DNA of 35,922 bases from the NCBI GenBank assembly GCA_028818155.1, contig JAPPOH010000007.1, positions 1 to 35,922 on the forward strand, in the 5' to 3' direction. A program made the position numbers and the translations under genes. The notes beneath the pieces are model-generated. The model ran no database searches. It saw only the letters and a list, made by a program, of their open reading frames with translations, and was not told the DNA's origin. This DNA is from Candidatus Woesearchaeota archaeon. GTDB taxonomy: Archaea > Nanobdellota > Nanobdellia > Woesearchaeales > UBA525. Within the stretch, counting starts at the first letter, position 1; each line of letters opens with the position of its first letter. Below are positions 25,014 through 33,021 of the stretch, piece after piece.

Positions 25014-25609
25014 CCCAGGGCTAAAGCCCTGGGTATCTCGTGAGCTGTTGTTGTTGACGGCTCCCTCGATTTGATTCAGCGATGTATCGCTGAATCGCGT
25101 CGGCTGTGACAGCGCCGACGCTACGAAAGAACTTGCCTGGGCTCCACAGGTGCCCTGTCCGGAACCTCCTGCGGAGGTTCGGAAAATGCTCAAAGAGCAT
25201 TCTGCTGCTATAGCCTTTCAGCAACTGAAAGGCGTTGCTCACACTCATGCTTGGCTTCAGCTCGACAAAAACATGAATATGGTCCGGCATCACTTCCATC
25301 TCAAGCAGCCGTATCCCGTGCCGCGCTGCGGCACGTCGCAGTGCTGCGACGCAGCACCTGCGCACCGATCCTGTGAGGATCGGATGACACCACTTTGGCT
25401 TCCAAATGAGGTGGTAATTGCTCTGCCCAACCGAACGACTTAAATGCATCAACTCCGACATACTCTTCCTCCACGCAAGAGCTCACGCTACATCTGGCTG
25501 ATGGTTTGCACCGCGCGAGCTACGCGCGGTACAATCGGGGCGAAAGCCCCGCATTAAACTTTCTACAACACGACTGCTCCTGGGGCCATCCCAGGACTAA
25601 AGTCCTGGG
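25014..25609 (-). mobile_element. IS200/IS605-type element (transposase only)
   Basis: About 0.6 kb. Both ends carry near-identical hairpins with 9-bp stems and AA loops: CCCAGGGCT-AA-AGCCCTGGG at 25014-25033 and CCCAGGACT-AA-AGTCCTGGG at 25590-25609. This subterminal-hairpin architecture is that of Y1 HUH elements, which lack inverted repeats and target duplications. One gene inside (tnpA); no tnpB. The true tips probably lie a few bases outside the hairpins. Confidence 0.88.
25021..25461 (-). CDS. tnpA: IS200/IS605 family transposase (Y1 HUH)
   Basis: 146 residues. Single-strand DNA transposase. The HUH motif is H61-I-H63 in MPDHIHVFVEL, and the nucleophile is Tyr126 in DAIQRYIAES. Also NYHLIWKPKW near the N terminus and FQLLKGYSSRMLF. 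All key residues are present, so it should be active. The stop codon lies inside the left-end hairpin. Confidence 0.93.
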   Translation of the reverse strand: MSELMHLSRSVGQSNYHLIWKPKWCHPILTGSVRRCCVAALRRAAARHGIRLLEMEVMPDHIHVFVELKPSMSVSNAFQLLKGYSSRMLFEHFPNLRRRFRTGHLWSPGKFFRSVGAVTADAIQRYIAESNRGSRQQQQLTRYPGL

Positions 25610-26349
25610 TTTTCACATAGGATAAACGTTACTATTCTCTTCGCTGTTGCCTTTCCTGTTCGCCTGAACTGATGATCGGCGTTCTTGATCGTGATAACTT
25701 TCGTTCTGCATGCTTGTGCTAACTCATCTGCGTTGATCTTTGGCACATATTCGTCGTTCTCTGCATGAATGACTAATGTTTTTCCTTTGAACTTTCGTAA
25801 AGACTTGAGCACATCTAGTTTGAAGAATTCATCGTAGTATCGTTTCTTTACTCGTTTGTTATGCATCCAGTCACCAGGTCGCCTGTACGTGAAGTATCCC
25901 TTTTCCCAAAGCGATTTCACCTGTACTGGTGTGAACTCATATTGCACGCCACGCTTGAGATCGCCCGTACCTCCTGCAAGGATGATTTTTTTGATTCTTT
26001 TGTCTTTGTACGCGTACAATGCCGCGTTGATTGCACCAGTTGAATGACCAAAAAGAACAATCTGTTTTGGTTTGTATGTCTTTGCAACAAAGTTAATTGC
26101 TGCTTTAACATCTTTCACTTCTTTGCTAATGAGCTTGTCCTCGAATTTTCCATCTGACAAATCAGTTCCCGCGAAATCAAATTTCAGAAGAAGAAACTCT
26201 TTCAAATGTGGTAAAATACTCTTTGCAGTTTTCCCTTCGCAATGTCCTGGGAACCCATGTAAAAAGACAATCGCTGTGTCGTATTGTTTTGGTTCATGCA
26301 CAAAGCCACGGAGTGTGTGCTTGCCGCTTTTGAACGAAACCGGTTTCAT
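25597..26349 (-). CDS. Alpha/beta hydrolase, 3' end supplied by the IS
   Basis: 250 residues. Serine hydrolase fold: oxyanion region FLHGFPGH, nucleophile elbow GHSTG (Ser103), acid in HAENDEYVP (about 197) and His in NADHQF (about 225), so the triad is complete. Substrate unknown. The stop codon and the last residues (NPGL) come from the hairpin of the adjacent IS200-type element, so the native C terminus was replaced. Starts in an ATGA overlap with the upstream regulator gene, so the two form an operon. Confidence 0.87.
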   Translation of the reverse strand: MKPVSFKSGKHTLRGFVHEPKQYDTAIVFLHGFPGHCEGKTAKSILPHLKEFLLLKFDFAGTDLSDGKFEDKLISKEVKDVKAAINFVAKTYKPKQIVLFGHSTGAINAALYAYKDKRIKKIILAGGTGDLKRGVQYEFTPVQVKSLWEKGYFTYRRPGDWMHNKRVKKRYYDEFFKLDVLKSLRKFKGKTLVIHAENDEYVPKINADELAQACRTKVITIKNADHQFRRTGKATAKRIVTFILCENPGL

Positions 26350-26759
26350 TGGCCGATCCCGAGCTCGTGGTCAATGTGCTGTGCAACAGTCTTCAAATCT
26401 TGCAACGTTTTCGTGAGATCTTCTTGGATGTTATGTAAGAGTTCTTCTAATGAAGAAACTGCAAGCGTGTACCTGCCTGCTGTCTCTTTTGCAAAGCCTG
26501 CGTCGATGAGTGTTCTGAGATGGTGGATAACAGTTGCTCTGGAGAGGTGCAACGTCTGCGCAAGATCATCCGTTGAGAGCCCGGGGCCCTGCCTCCTTGT
26601 GTCTCGCAGAAGTTCGATGAAGATTCTGAACTTGCTCCTGTCCCTGTCGCGCTGGCTGAAGAGTCCGAGAGCGAGGCCGATAACCTGCAGTTCTCTGTTG
26701 ACATCCTGGTTGTCTTCCTCGTACGAAACGCGTGTGATCGTAATACGGACGGTGCCCAT
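26346..26759 (-). CDS. ArsR-like winged-helix regulator
   Basis: 137 residues. Winged helix at about 45-100: FRIFIELLRDT, GLSTDDLAQTLHLSRATVIHHLRTLIDAGFAKETAGRYTL. N-terminal strand-like extension and C-terminal coiled helix (LHNIQEDLTKTLQDLKTVAQHI), likely for dimerisation. Leaderless start supported by TATA in GAATTATTTAAAG (26777-26789). Its stop overlaps the hydrolase ATG, so it may autoregulate this pair. Confidence 0.83.
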   Translation of the reverse strand: MGTVRITITRVSYEEDNQDVNRELQVIGLALGLFSQRDRDRSKFRIFIELLRDTRRQGPGLSTDDLAQTLHLSRATVIHHLRTLIDAGFAKETAGRYTLAVSSLEELLHNIQEDLTKTLQDLKTVAQHIDHELGIGQ

Positions 26760-26790
26760 AAGAGAAATGAATTGTGTGAATTATTTAAAG

Positions 26791-28053
26791 TTAGGGATTG
26801 TGCTTCACATATCTGAATCCTGCGGGAGGTGACGCTGGTTCGATGACAAACGTGTGGGAGATGAGTCTTGCTGCTTTGTTCGGAAAGGGTGTGAATGTTG
26901 GGTCGATGATTGTAAGTGGTGTGTTCGGATCACCCACGTCTTGTGCGACAAGTGCGTAGCAATTGAATGGGAGTCGTAACGCCATTTTTGCAACGAGCAC
27001 TTCATGTGTTTGGAGTTCATTGTTTTCAAAGGAGTACACGTCATTTGTGTAGATACCAAATACGCCCATGTTCGTTCGCTTACCATTACCGATAGGACCG
27101 AGGTAGAGCAGCTCATATGTGTTCCTAGCCCCAAAGCCATTAATGAACACATCCACTTCACTCGCAGGCCTTTTCACAGGGTACATGCTCCCTTGATGCA
27201 CCACTTCCTGTTCGCAAATCACTGGACGCTGGTCGCATGTGCGTGAGAAGTCAACAAGCATTCCTTGCGCGTTTGCAAGTTGTTCAACATCATCTCTTCG
27301 GAGTTCTTTCTCTGTATATGGATATGCGTGGACTTGTCTCTCGAGGTGTTGCTGTGTCTTCCGCTCATTATCCAGCGAGCCTTCGTACGTGCGGTGTACT
27401 GCTGCGACAACGTCGTTTGGAATCCATCCGAGCGCATAGACTCTTCCCGGTACGTTCTCCCAGTCAAAGTTAATCACCCAGTTATGTGTGTCATCGTACA
27501 TGATGAATGTTTTATCATCTGTACGTATGTACTTGAGTGGGTCTGGAGGTAGGACGAGTTGCTCGACTGTCATCAAGAATGGATCGCAGAGCTTCGACAT
27601 TGGTGATGGTTTTGTGAGGAGGCGCAGATAATCGTCAAGCGTCACTGGTTCTGTTGTCCGCTTTAGTGTTCCTGGCGGGTATGCTGTTTGTACCTTGCGT
27701 GGTTCGAACAGTGGTGGGACCCCTTGCCTCTCGATGATATCAACCCAACCTTGGCCATCAACATACCGGTCGTCCCTTACGCATTCAACATGCTCGAGGA
27801 TCGTGACACGATTCCCATTCTGTTCGTGCGTGCGTGTTGGGAAATACCGCATTTCCTCACATTCAAGCGGTACCTGGACGATGCGATCACCGATATCGCA
27901 CGTACCCAATCTCCATGGTCGTGCAGATTTGCACGTAATAGGTTCCTCGATTTCCTGCGCTGCACCTTCTGGAGATGCGAGTGCTGCGATGCTCGCAGCA
28001 GTTATTCTTCCGAGACGCCATTCATCAAACCACGCGCGAAATTTTCCTAACAT
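26791..28053 (-). CDS. Hypothetical protein divergent from the heat-shock operon
   Basis: 420 residues, unrecognised, predicted soluble with mostly beta structure in the second half (EVDVFINGFGARNTYELLYLGPIG, GVFGIYTNDVYSFENNELQTHEVLVAKMAL). Several cysteines in the first 90 residues (CKSARPWRLGTC, LECEEM, EHVEC). Leaderless start fits TTTTATAAC (28074-28082). It is divergent from grpE, and the upstream operator at 28117-28133 lies between them. Confidence 0.6.
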   Translation of the reverse strand: MLGKFRAWFDEWRLGRITAASIAALASPEGAAQEIEEPITCKSARPWRLGTCDIGDRIVQVPLECEEMRYFPTRTHEQNGNRVTILEHVECVRDDRYVDGQGWVDIIERQGVPPLFEPRKVQTAYPPGTLKRTTEPVTLDDYLRLLTKPSPMSKLCDPFLMTVEQLVLPPDPLKYIRTDDKTFIMYDDTHNWVINFDWENVPGRVYALGWIPNDVVAAVHRTYEGSLDNERKTQQHLERQVHAYPYTEKELRRDDVEQLANAQGMLVDFSRTCDQRPVICEQEVVHQGSMYPVKRPASEVDVFINGFGARNTYELLYLGPIGNGKRTNMGVFGIYTNDVYSFENNELQTHEVLVAKMALRLPFNCYALVAQDVGDPNTPLTIIDPTFTPFPNKAARLISHTFVIEPASPPAGFRYVKHNP

Positions 28054-28116
28054 AGTCGTGGAATCCTCCTCAATTTTATAACACTTCTCTCCGTCACCAC
28101 TCGCAAGAGATTCTTT

Positions 28117-28133
28117 GTTGATCTAAGATCAAC
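28117..28133. promoter_or_regulatory. Palindromic operator 1 of the grpE-dnaK-dnaJ operon
   Basis: GTTGATCTAAGATCAAC is a perfect 8-1-8 palindrome located just upstream of the TATA box. Together with the second site it suggests a dimeric repressor controlling heat-shock genes. The repressor is not identified here. Confidence 0.75.
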
Positions 28134-28139
28134 CAAAAA

Positions 28140-28153
28140 CTATTTAAATAAAA
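28140..28153 (+). promoter_or_regulatory. TATA box of grpE-dnaK-dnaJ
   Basis: CTATTTAAATAAAA is centred about 46 bp before the grpE ATG, so transcription should start at about 28172, inside operator 2. The leader of about 20 nt carries a GAGGTG ribosome site at 28182-28187. Confidence 0.7.
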
Positions 28154-28164
28154 GCAATCTCCTT

Positions 28165-28181
28165 GTTGATCTTAAGTCAAC
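28165..28181. promoter_or_regulatory. Palindromic operator 2 overlapping the heat-shock start site
   Basis: GTTGATCTTAAGTCAAC matches operator 1 at the half site GTTGATCT and keeps GTCAAC on the right. Its centre is 48 bp from that of operator 1. It covers the expected transcription start and could block polymerase. Confidence 0.7.
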
Positions 28182-28191
28182 GAGGTGTTCA

Positions 28192-28635
28192 ATGCCCGAC
28201 GAGAAGAAGAAAAAACCAAAAAAGGCAAAAAAGCCAAACTTCAAAGAAGACCTACTCAGAGTCCAAGCAGAGTTCGAGAACTACAGAAAACGTGTAGACA
28301 GAGATAGAGAAGAATACCAGGCACGAGCAGCAGAAACAGTCCTCCAAAAACTCTTCCCGATCATCGACACCCTAAGCTTGGCATTCACACACAACACAGA
28401 AGACAACGACTTCTCACAAGGCGTGCACCTCGTCCAAGAACAACTCCTCACACTCCTCAAAGAACATAACATCGAACAAATCAAGACAGACATCCCATTC
28501 GATCCACAGCTACACGAAGCAATCCAGACAGTGGACACAGAACCAAAAAACACAATCATCCAAACATTCCAACTTGGATTCCAACGACACAACACAATTC
28601 TCAGACCAGCACGCGTCAGCGTGGGAGGCAAATAA
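28192..28635 (+). CDS. grpE: GrpE nucleotide exchange factor
   Basis: 147 residues. Releases ADP from DnaK. A short lysine-rich N terminus precedes the long helix ([23 protein letters not shown]) and the four-helix and beta parts ([40 protein letters not shown]). Shorter N-terminal region than the bacterial protein. First gene of a three-gene chaperone operon. Confidence 0.94.
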   Translation: MPDEKKKKPKKAKKPNFKEDLLRVQAEFENYRKRVDRDREEYQARAAETVLQKLFPIIDTLSLAFTHNTEDNDFSQGVHLVQEQLLTLLKEHNIEQIKTDIPFDPQLHEAIQTVDTEPKNTIIQTFQLGFQRHNTILRPARVSVGGK

Positions 28636-28636
28636 A

Positions 28637-30505
28637 ATGGCAAAAACACACAGCAAAGCAATTGGCATTGATTTAGGTACAACATTCTCAGCAGTCGCAG
28701 TGATGGAAGGTGGCAAGCCAACCATCATCCCCAACGCAGAAGGGCACAGAACCACACCCTCCGTCGTTTCCATAACAGAAGACGGCGAACGACTCGTCGG
28801 ACAGGTAGCAAAGAACCAAGCAGTCACAAACCCAGAACACACCGTACGCTCCATCAAGCGACACATGGGAGAAGACTTCAAAGTTACCATCGAAGGACAA
28901 GACTACACACCACAAGAAATCAGTGCAGCAGTCCTCCAAAAACTCAAGCAAGATGCAGAAGCATACCTCGGACATGACGTCAAAGATGCTGTCGTCACCG
29001 TGCCCGCATACTTTTCTGATTCACAGCGACAAGCAACGAAAGACGCAGGGAAGATCGCAGGGCTCAATGTCCTCAGAATTATCAATGAACCTACAGCAGC
29101 AAGCCTTGCATATGGTCTCGATAAGAGCGATGCACACACAATATTAGTGTTCGACTTTGGTGGCGGCACATTCGACGTCTCCGTTTTAGAATTAGGCGAT
29201 GGCGTCTTCGAAGTGAAAGCAACCTCCGGCGACAATCACCTCGGGGGCGATGATGTGGACAGCGTGATCGTCGACTGGCTCGCAGACGAGTTCAAGAAAG
29301 AGAACACGATTGACCTGCGAGAAGACAAGCAAGCACATCAACGATTAGTTGAAGCGGCAGAGAAGGCAAAAATTGAGCTTTCAACCAAGCAAAAATCCAC
29401 GATCAACATTCCGTTCGTGACCGCAGACCAAGCAGGACCAAAGCACCTGAACACAGAATTAACCAGGGCAAAGTTCGAGCAACTCATCAGCGACATCATC
29501 GAGAAACTCAAAACGCCAACACTCCAAGCGATGAAAGACGCGAAAATGGACAAAGACAAAATCGACAAAGTGATTTTCGTTGGCGGTAGTACGAGAATCC
29601 CTGCAGTGCAGCAGCTCGTGAAAGACCTCACCGGGAAAGACGGCGATAAATCCGTCAATCCGGACGAGGCAGTCGCAATGGGCGCAGCCATCCAAGCAGG
29701 CGTATTAGGAGGAGAAGTCAAGGACGTCCTCCTCCTGGATGTGACACCATTATCGTTAGGTATTGAGACGCTCGGTGGCGTGTTCACACAATTAATAGAA
29801 AAGAACACGACCATACCGACGAAGAAGAGCCAAGTCTTTTCAACTGCAGCGGATAACCAGAACGCTGTGACTGTGAGAGTCTTCCAAGGTGAACGAGCAA
29901 TGGCCGCAGACAACAAGCTCCTCGGGCAATTCGATCTCGTAGGCATTCCACCCGCGCCGAGAGGCGTGCCACAAGTGGAAGTCACGTTCGACATCGACGC
30001 GAACGGTATCGTAAACGTCGCAGCGAAGGATTTAGGCACCAACAAAGAGCAGTCGATTAAGATCACTGCATCGACGAACCTCAGTGAAGAAGACATCAAA
30101 AAGATGCAGGAAGATGCAGAGAAGCACGCGAAGGAAGATGAAGCACGAAAGGCAGAGATCGAGACGATCAACCAAGCGGACAGCCTCGTGTACTCTTCCG
30201 AGAACATGCTCAAGGAACTCGAAGGGAAAGTCGATGAGAAACAACTCAAAGCAGCGAAAGACGACATTGACGCACTCAAGAAGCTCCTCGAAGCAGAGAC
30301 GAAAGACGTGGATGCGATCAAGAAGCAACTGGAGAAAGCAAACACGACGCTGCAAGAAGCGAGCAAAGAGCTCTACGCGAAAGCGCAAGCAGAGCAAGCA
30401 GCAGCACAGCAAGCTGAAGCGCCAAAAGACGACAAGAAAGACGAAAAGGTCGTCGACGCAGAGTTCGAAGAGAAGAAGAAAGCGAAGAAAAAGGGCAAGA
30501 AGTAG
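28637..30505 (+). CDS. dnaK: Hsp70 chaperone DnaK
   Basis: 622 residues from the ATG just after the grpE stop, where the protein begins [20 protein letters not shown]. ATPase motifs: [31 protein letters not shown]; substrate-binding domain [18 protein letters not shown]. The C terminus is an acidic then lysine-rich tail ([16 protein letters not shown]) in place of the usual EEVD-like end. Archaeal DnaK systems are generally thought to have come from bacteria. Confidence 0.96.
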   Translation: MAKTHSKAIGIDLGTTFSAVAVMEGGKPTIIPNAEGHRTTPSVVSITEDGERLVGQVAKNQAVTNPEHTVRSIKRHMGEDFKVTIEGQDYTPQEISAAVLQKLKQDAEAYLGHDVKDAVVTVPAYFSDSQRQATKDAGKIAGLNVLRIINEPTAASLAYGLDKSDAHTILVFDFGGGTFDVSVLELGDGVFEVKATSGDNHLGGDDVDSVIVDWLADEFKKENTIDLREDKQAHQRLVEAAEKAKIELSTKQKSTINIPFVTADQAGPKHLNTELTRAKFEQLISDIIEKLKTPTLQAMKDAKMDKDKIDKVIFVGGSTRIPAVQQLVKDLTGKDGDKSVNPDEAVAMGAAIQAGVLGGEVKDVLLLDVTPLSLGIETLGGVFTQLIEKNTTIPTKKSQVFSTAADNQNAVTVRVFQGERAMAADNKLLGQFDLVGIPPAPRGVPQVEVTFDIDANGIVNVAAKDLGTNKEQSIKITASTNLSEEDIKKMQEDAEKHAKEDEARKAEIETINQADSLVYSSENMLKELEGKVDEKQLKAAKDDIDALKKLLEAETKDVDAIKKQLEKANTTLQEASKELYAKAQAEQAAAQQAEAPKDDKKDEKVVDAEFEEKKKAKKKGKK

Positions 30506-30540
30506 TCCCTTTTTAAAGGCCTCGCAGTTCCACGAAGAAG
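30506..30540 (+). promoter_or_regulatory. Possible internal dnaJ promoter
   Basis: CTTTTTAAAGG at about 30509-30519 lies 26 bp before the dnaJ ATG, the spacing of a leaderless promoter. It may instead only be the dnaK 3' tail. dnaJ is also presumably reached by read-through. Confidence 0.35.
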
Positions 30541-31656
30541 ATGACAGACTACTACGAACTCCTCGGCGTGAGCAAGCAAGCATCACGTGATGAGATCAAG
30601 AAAGCATACAAGAAGCTCGCGAAAAAGTACCATCCTGACCTGAATAAAGACAACCCAGACGCTGCAGAGAAGTTCAAAGAGATCAACGAAGCAGCAGCAG
30701 TTCTTGGCGATGAACAGAAGCGTCAGCAATATGATCAGATGGGCCATGCTGGCTTTCAGCAGAGCGCTCGTGCAGGCGGCGGCGCAGGTCCTGGGTTCAG
30801 TGGCTTCGACTTCTCAGGCTTCTCCGGCGGTTTTGGCGATTTCGACGATATTTTCGAGATGTTCACCGGCCGCGGCAGAAGGCGAACGATCAGGGGAGAA
30901 GATCTCAGATATGACATGTCCCTCACACTCGAAGAGGCAGCGTTCGGCACAGAAAAGAACATCAAGCTCAGGAAGCACATCCCCTGCGAAGAGTGCGATG
31001 GCAAAGGCGGGAAAGACGTCCAGTCCTGCACCACATGTAGCGGCAGGGGCGTTGTGATGCAAGCAAAACGCACACCGTTCGGCGTCTTCCAAACACAAAC
31101 AACCTGCCAGCAATGTAGTGGCGCCGGGCAAGAGATCAAGGACATGTGTAAGAGTTGTGATGGTGAGGGCGTACAGTTCGATACAAAAGAGCTGGATGTC
31201 ACGATCCCTGCAGGTGTTGATACGGGAACGAGGGTTCGTGTCCAAGGCGAAGGAGACGCAGGGCCACGTGGCAGCCAAGCAGGAGACTTGTATCTCTTTA
31301 TCTCTGTCGAACAGCATCCGATCTTCAAAAGACAAGGCGATGATATTCATCTCGAGGCGCCAATCAACTTTGCAACTGCAGTCTTTGGTGGCGAGATCAC
31401 CGTCCCCACATTAGATGGGGAAGCAGTTGTCAAAATCCCAAAAGGAACACAATCACACACGATCTTCCGGCTGAAGGGAAAGGGTGCGGAAGTACTCAAC
31501 TACCGCGGCAGGGGGGACCAGTACGTGCAACTCGTTGTGGAAACGCCAGAGAAACTCTCGAAAAAACAAGAGAAGGCGCTCAAGGAATACGCAGAACTCT
31601 CAGATGATGAGCCACACAAAAGTTTATTTAGTAAGCTGAAAGATCATTTCAAATGA
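30541..31656 (+). CDS. dnaJ: Hsp40 co-chaperone DnaJ (type I)
   Basis: 371 residues. J domain with HPD (KKYHPDLNK), Gly/Phe region (about 75-115, [20 protein letters not shown]), four zinc-binding CxxCxGxG-type repeats ([36 protein letters not shown]) and the C-terminal substrate-binding domains. Stimulates DnaK ATPase. Its last four bases overlap the next gene (ATGA). Confidence 0.96.
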   Translation: MTDYYELLGVSKQASRDEIKKAYKKLAKKYHPDLNKDNPDAAEKFKEINEAAAVLGDEQKRQQYDQMGHAGFQQSARAGGGAGPGFSGFDFSGFSGGFGDFDDIFEMFTGRGRRRTIRGEDLRYDMSLTLEEAAFGTEKNIKLRKHIPCEECDGKGGKDVQSCTTCSGRGVVMQAKRTPFGVFQTQTTCQQCSGAGQEIKDMCKSCDGEGVQFDTKELDVTIPAGVDTGTRVRVQGEGDAGPRGSQAGDLYLFISVEQHPIFKRQGDDIHLEAPINFATAVFGGEITVPTLDGEAVVKIPKGTQSHTIFRLKGKGAEVLNYRGRGDQYVQLVVETPEKLSKKQEKALKEYAELSDDEPHKSLFSKLKDHFK

Positions 31657-32111
31657 TCGCCCAGGTTGCCGATTTTTGCATTCCACATTTCTTTGTCAAG
31701 CGCGCAATACCAGAGACGCTACCGAAAGAAATGCAAGAAATTGTGGCACAAATCAAGCAGCTGCCGAAAGCACGTCGCGTTCGTGCCGCATACGATGTGC
31801 TCACAAAGAAATACAAAGGGCAGAAGTTTCAGACATACACACGGCTGTGGCAATTATACGAGACCGATGTCGCAACGCTCTGGAAACAGCATAACTTCAT
31901 CCACTGCACTGCAATGAATTACTTGCTACGCGTTCTCTTAGTGAAGAGCGGTATTCCTGATGAGCATATTGAGTTACGGAGAACACTCGTCTGGTATCTG
32001 AGTCCACACCAGTACGTGCGTATACAGCTCACCAATGAACACGTGAACGTTGACGTGTGGGGAGAAAACAACAACATCCCGTATGGACAGTACGCTACTG
32101 GCTTTTGGTAA
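31653..32111 (+). CDS. Transglutaminase-like fold protein
   Basis: 152 residues, translationally coupled to dnaJ (ATGA). The Cys-His-Asp layout of the transglutaminase-like fold is visible: [20 protein letters not shown] (Cys at the start of a helix), then [10 protein letters not shown] and NVDVWGENN. Ends GQYATGFW. Function not established; position suggests a role alongside the chaperones. The 3' end overlaps the convergent sugar-nucleotide gene by 17 nt. Confidence 0.65.
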   Translation: MIAQVADFCIPHFFVKRAIPETLPKEMQEIVAQIKQLPKARRVRAAYDVLTKKYKGQKFQTYTRLWQLYETDVATLWKQHNFIHCTAMNYLLRVLLVKSGIPDEHIELRRTLVWYLSPHQYVRIQLTNEHVNVDVWGENNNIPYGQYATGFW

Positions 32112-33021
32112 AGTACGCGATCGTTTGTTTGAGTCCCTCTTCCAGTTGTACTGTCGGTTGCCATCCAAGTTTGTTGTTCGCGAGTGTAATATCTGGTTGT
32201 CGTTGCTGTGGATCATCAGCGGGCAACTCCTGAAAGACAATCTCTGATTTCGTGTTTGTCAGTGCTATGATGTTCTCTGCAAGTTCCAAGACAGTGAACT
32301 CGCCAGGATTACCAAGGTTGACCGGTCCTCTTTCATCACTGTTCATCAACGCAAGCAATCCTGCGACCATATCACTCACGTAGCAGAACGAACGTGTTTG
32401 TTTTCCCGTGCCATAAATCGTGATTGGCTTTCCTGCAAGTGCTTGCACAATGAAATTACTCACAACACGGCCGTCATCCGCAGCCATGTTCGGGCCATAC
32501 GTGTTAAAAATTCTCGCGACGCGAATCTCTATGTTGTGTTCTCTGTGATAATCAAAGCAAAGTGTTTCTGCCACACGCTTGCCCTCGTCGTAGCAGCTGC
32601 GTATCCCTATGGGATTCACGTTCCCCCAGTACGTTTCCTGCTGCGGGTGCTCTCGAGGGTCGCCGTACACTTCAGACGTTGATGCCTGCAAGATGCGGGC
32701 GCCATGTTTTCTTGCGAGGCCCAACATGTGCATCATTCCTATTGTGTTCGCCTTTACCGTTCTGATCGGGTTGTGCTGATAATGGGTTGGGCTCGCGGGA
32801 CATGCTAAGTTATAGATTTGGTCCACCTTCTCCTCTATAAAGAGGGGATCGATGATATCGTGTTGGATGAACTCGAAGTCACCATCTAATCCTTGGATGT
32901 TCTTCTTACTACCTGTAAACAAGTTGTCGACACAGAGCACCTTGTTGCCTTGCGCAAGCAGTGCTGCACAGAGGTGGCTGCCGATAAAACCTGCGCCACC
33001 TGTCACAAGGATTGTTGCCAT
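32095..33021 (-). CDS. UDP-glucuronate decarboxylase-like SDR epimerase
   Basis: 308 residues. NAD-binding GGAGFIGS at 8-15; catalytic Ser/Thr near 113-116 (ASTSEVYG) and Tyr144-x3-Lys148 (YDEGK). The segment [20 protein letters not shown] is diagnostic of the UXS (UDP-xylose synthase) subgroup, which makes UDP-xylose for surface glycans. Start overlaps the EF-2 stop (TAATG), so it is read with EF-2. Confidence 0.92.
   Translation of the reverse strand: MATILVTGGAGFIGSHLCAALLAQGNKVLCVDNLFTGSKKNIQGLDGDFEFIQHDIIDPLFIEEKVDQIYNLACPASPTHYQHNPIRTVKANTIGMMHMLGLARKHGARILQASTSEVYGDPREHPQQETYWGNVNPIGIRSCYDEGKRVAETLCFDYHREHNIEIRVARIFNTYGPNMAADDGRVVSNFIVQALAGKPITIYGTGKQTRSFCYVSDMVAGLLALMNSDERGPVNLGNPGEFTVLELAENIIALTNTKSEIVFQELPADDPQQRQPDITLANNKLGWQPTVQLEEGLKQTIAYFTKSQ

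Noticed and set aside
25500..25560. CRISPR or repeat array in the GC-rich hairpins near the IS
   Set aside because: Only single hairpins (such as GGGGCGAAAGCCCC) with no regularly spaced repeats; they belong to the IS end structure.
28574..28636. Upstream start for dnaK at 28574
   Set aside because: It would overlap grpE in another frame and add residues before the conserved [16 protein letters not shown].
30506..30540. Rho-independent terminator between dnaK and dnaJ
   Set aside because: CCTTTTTAAAGG is nearly palindromic but has no loop or stable stem, and its TATA-like spacing to dnaJ is a better explanation.
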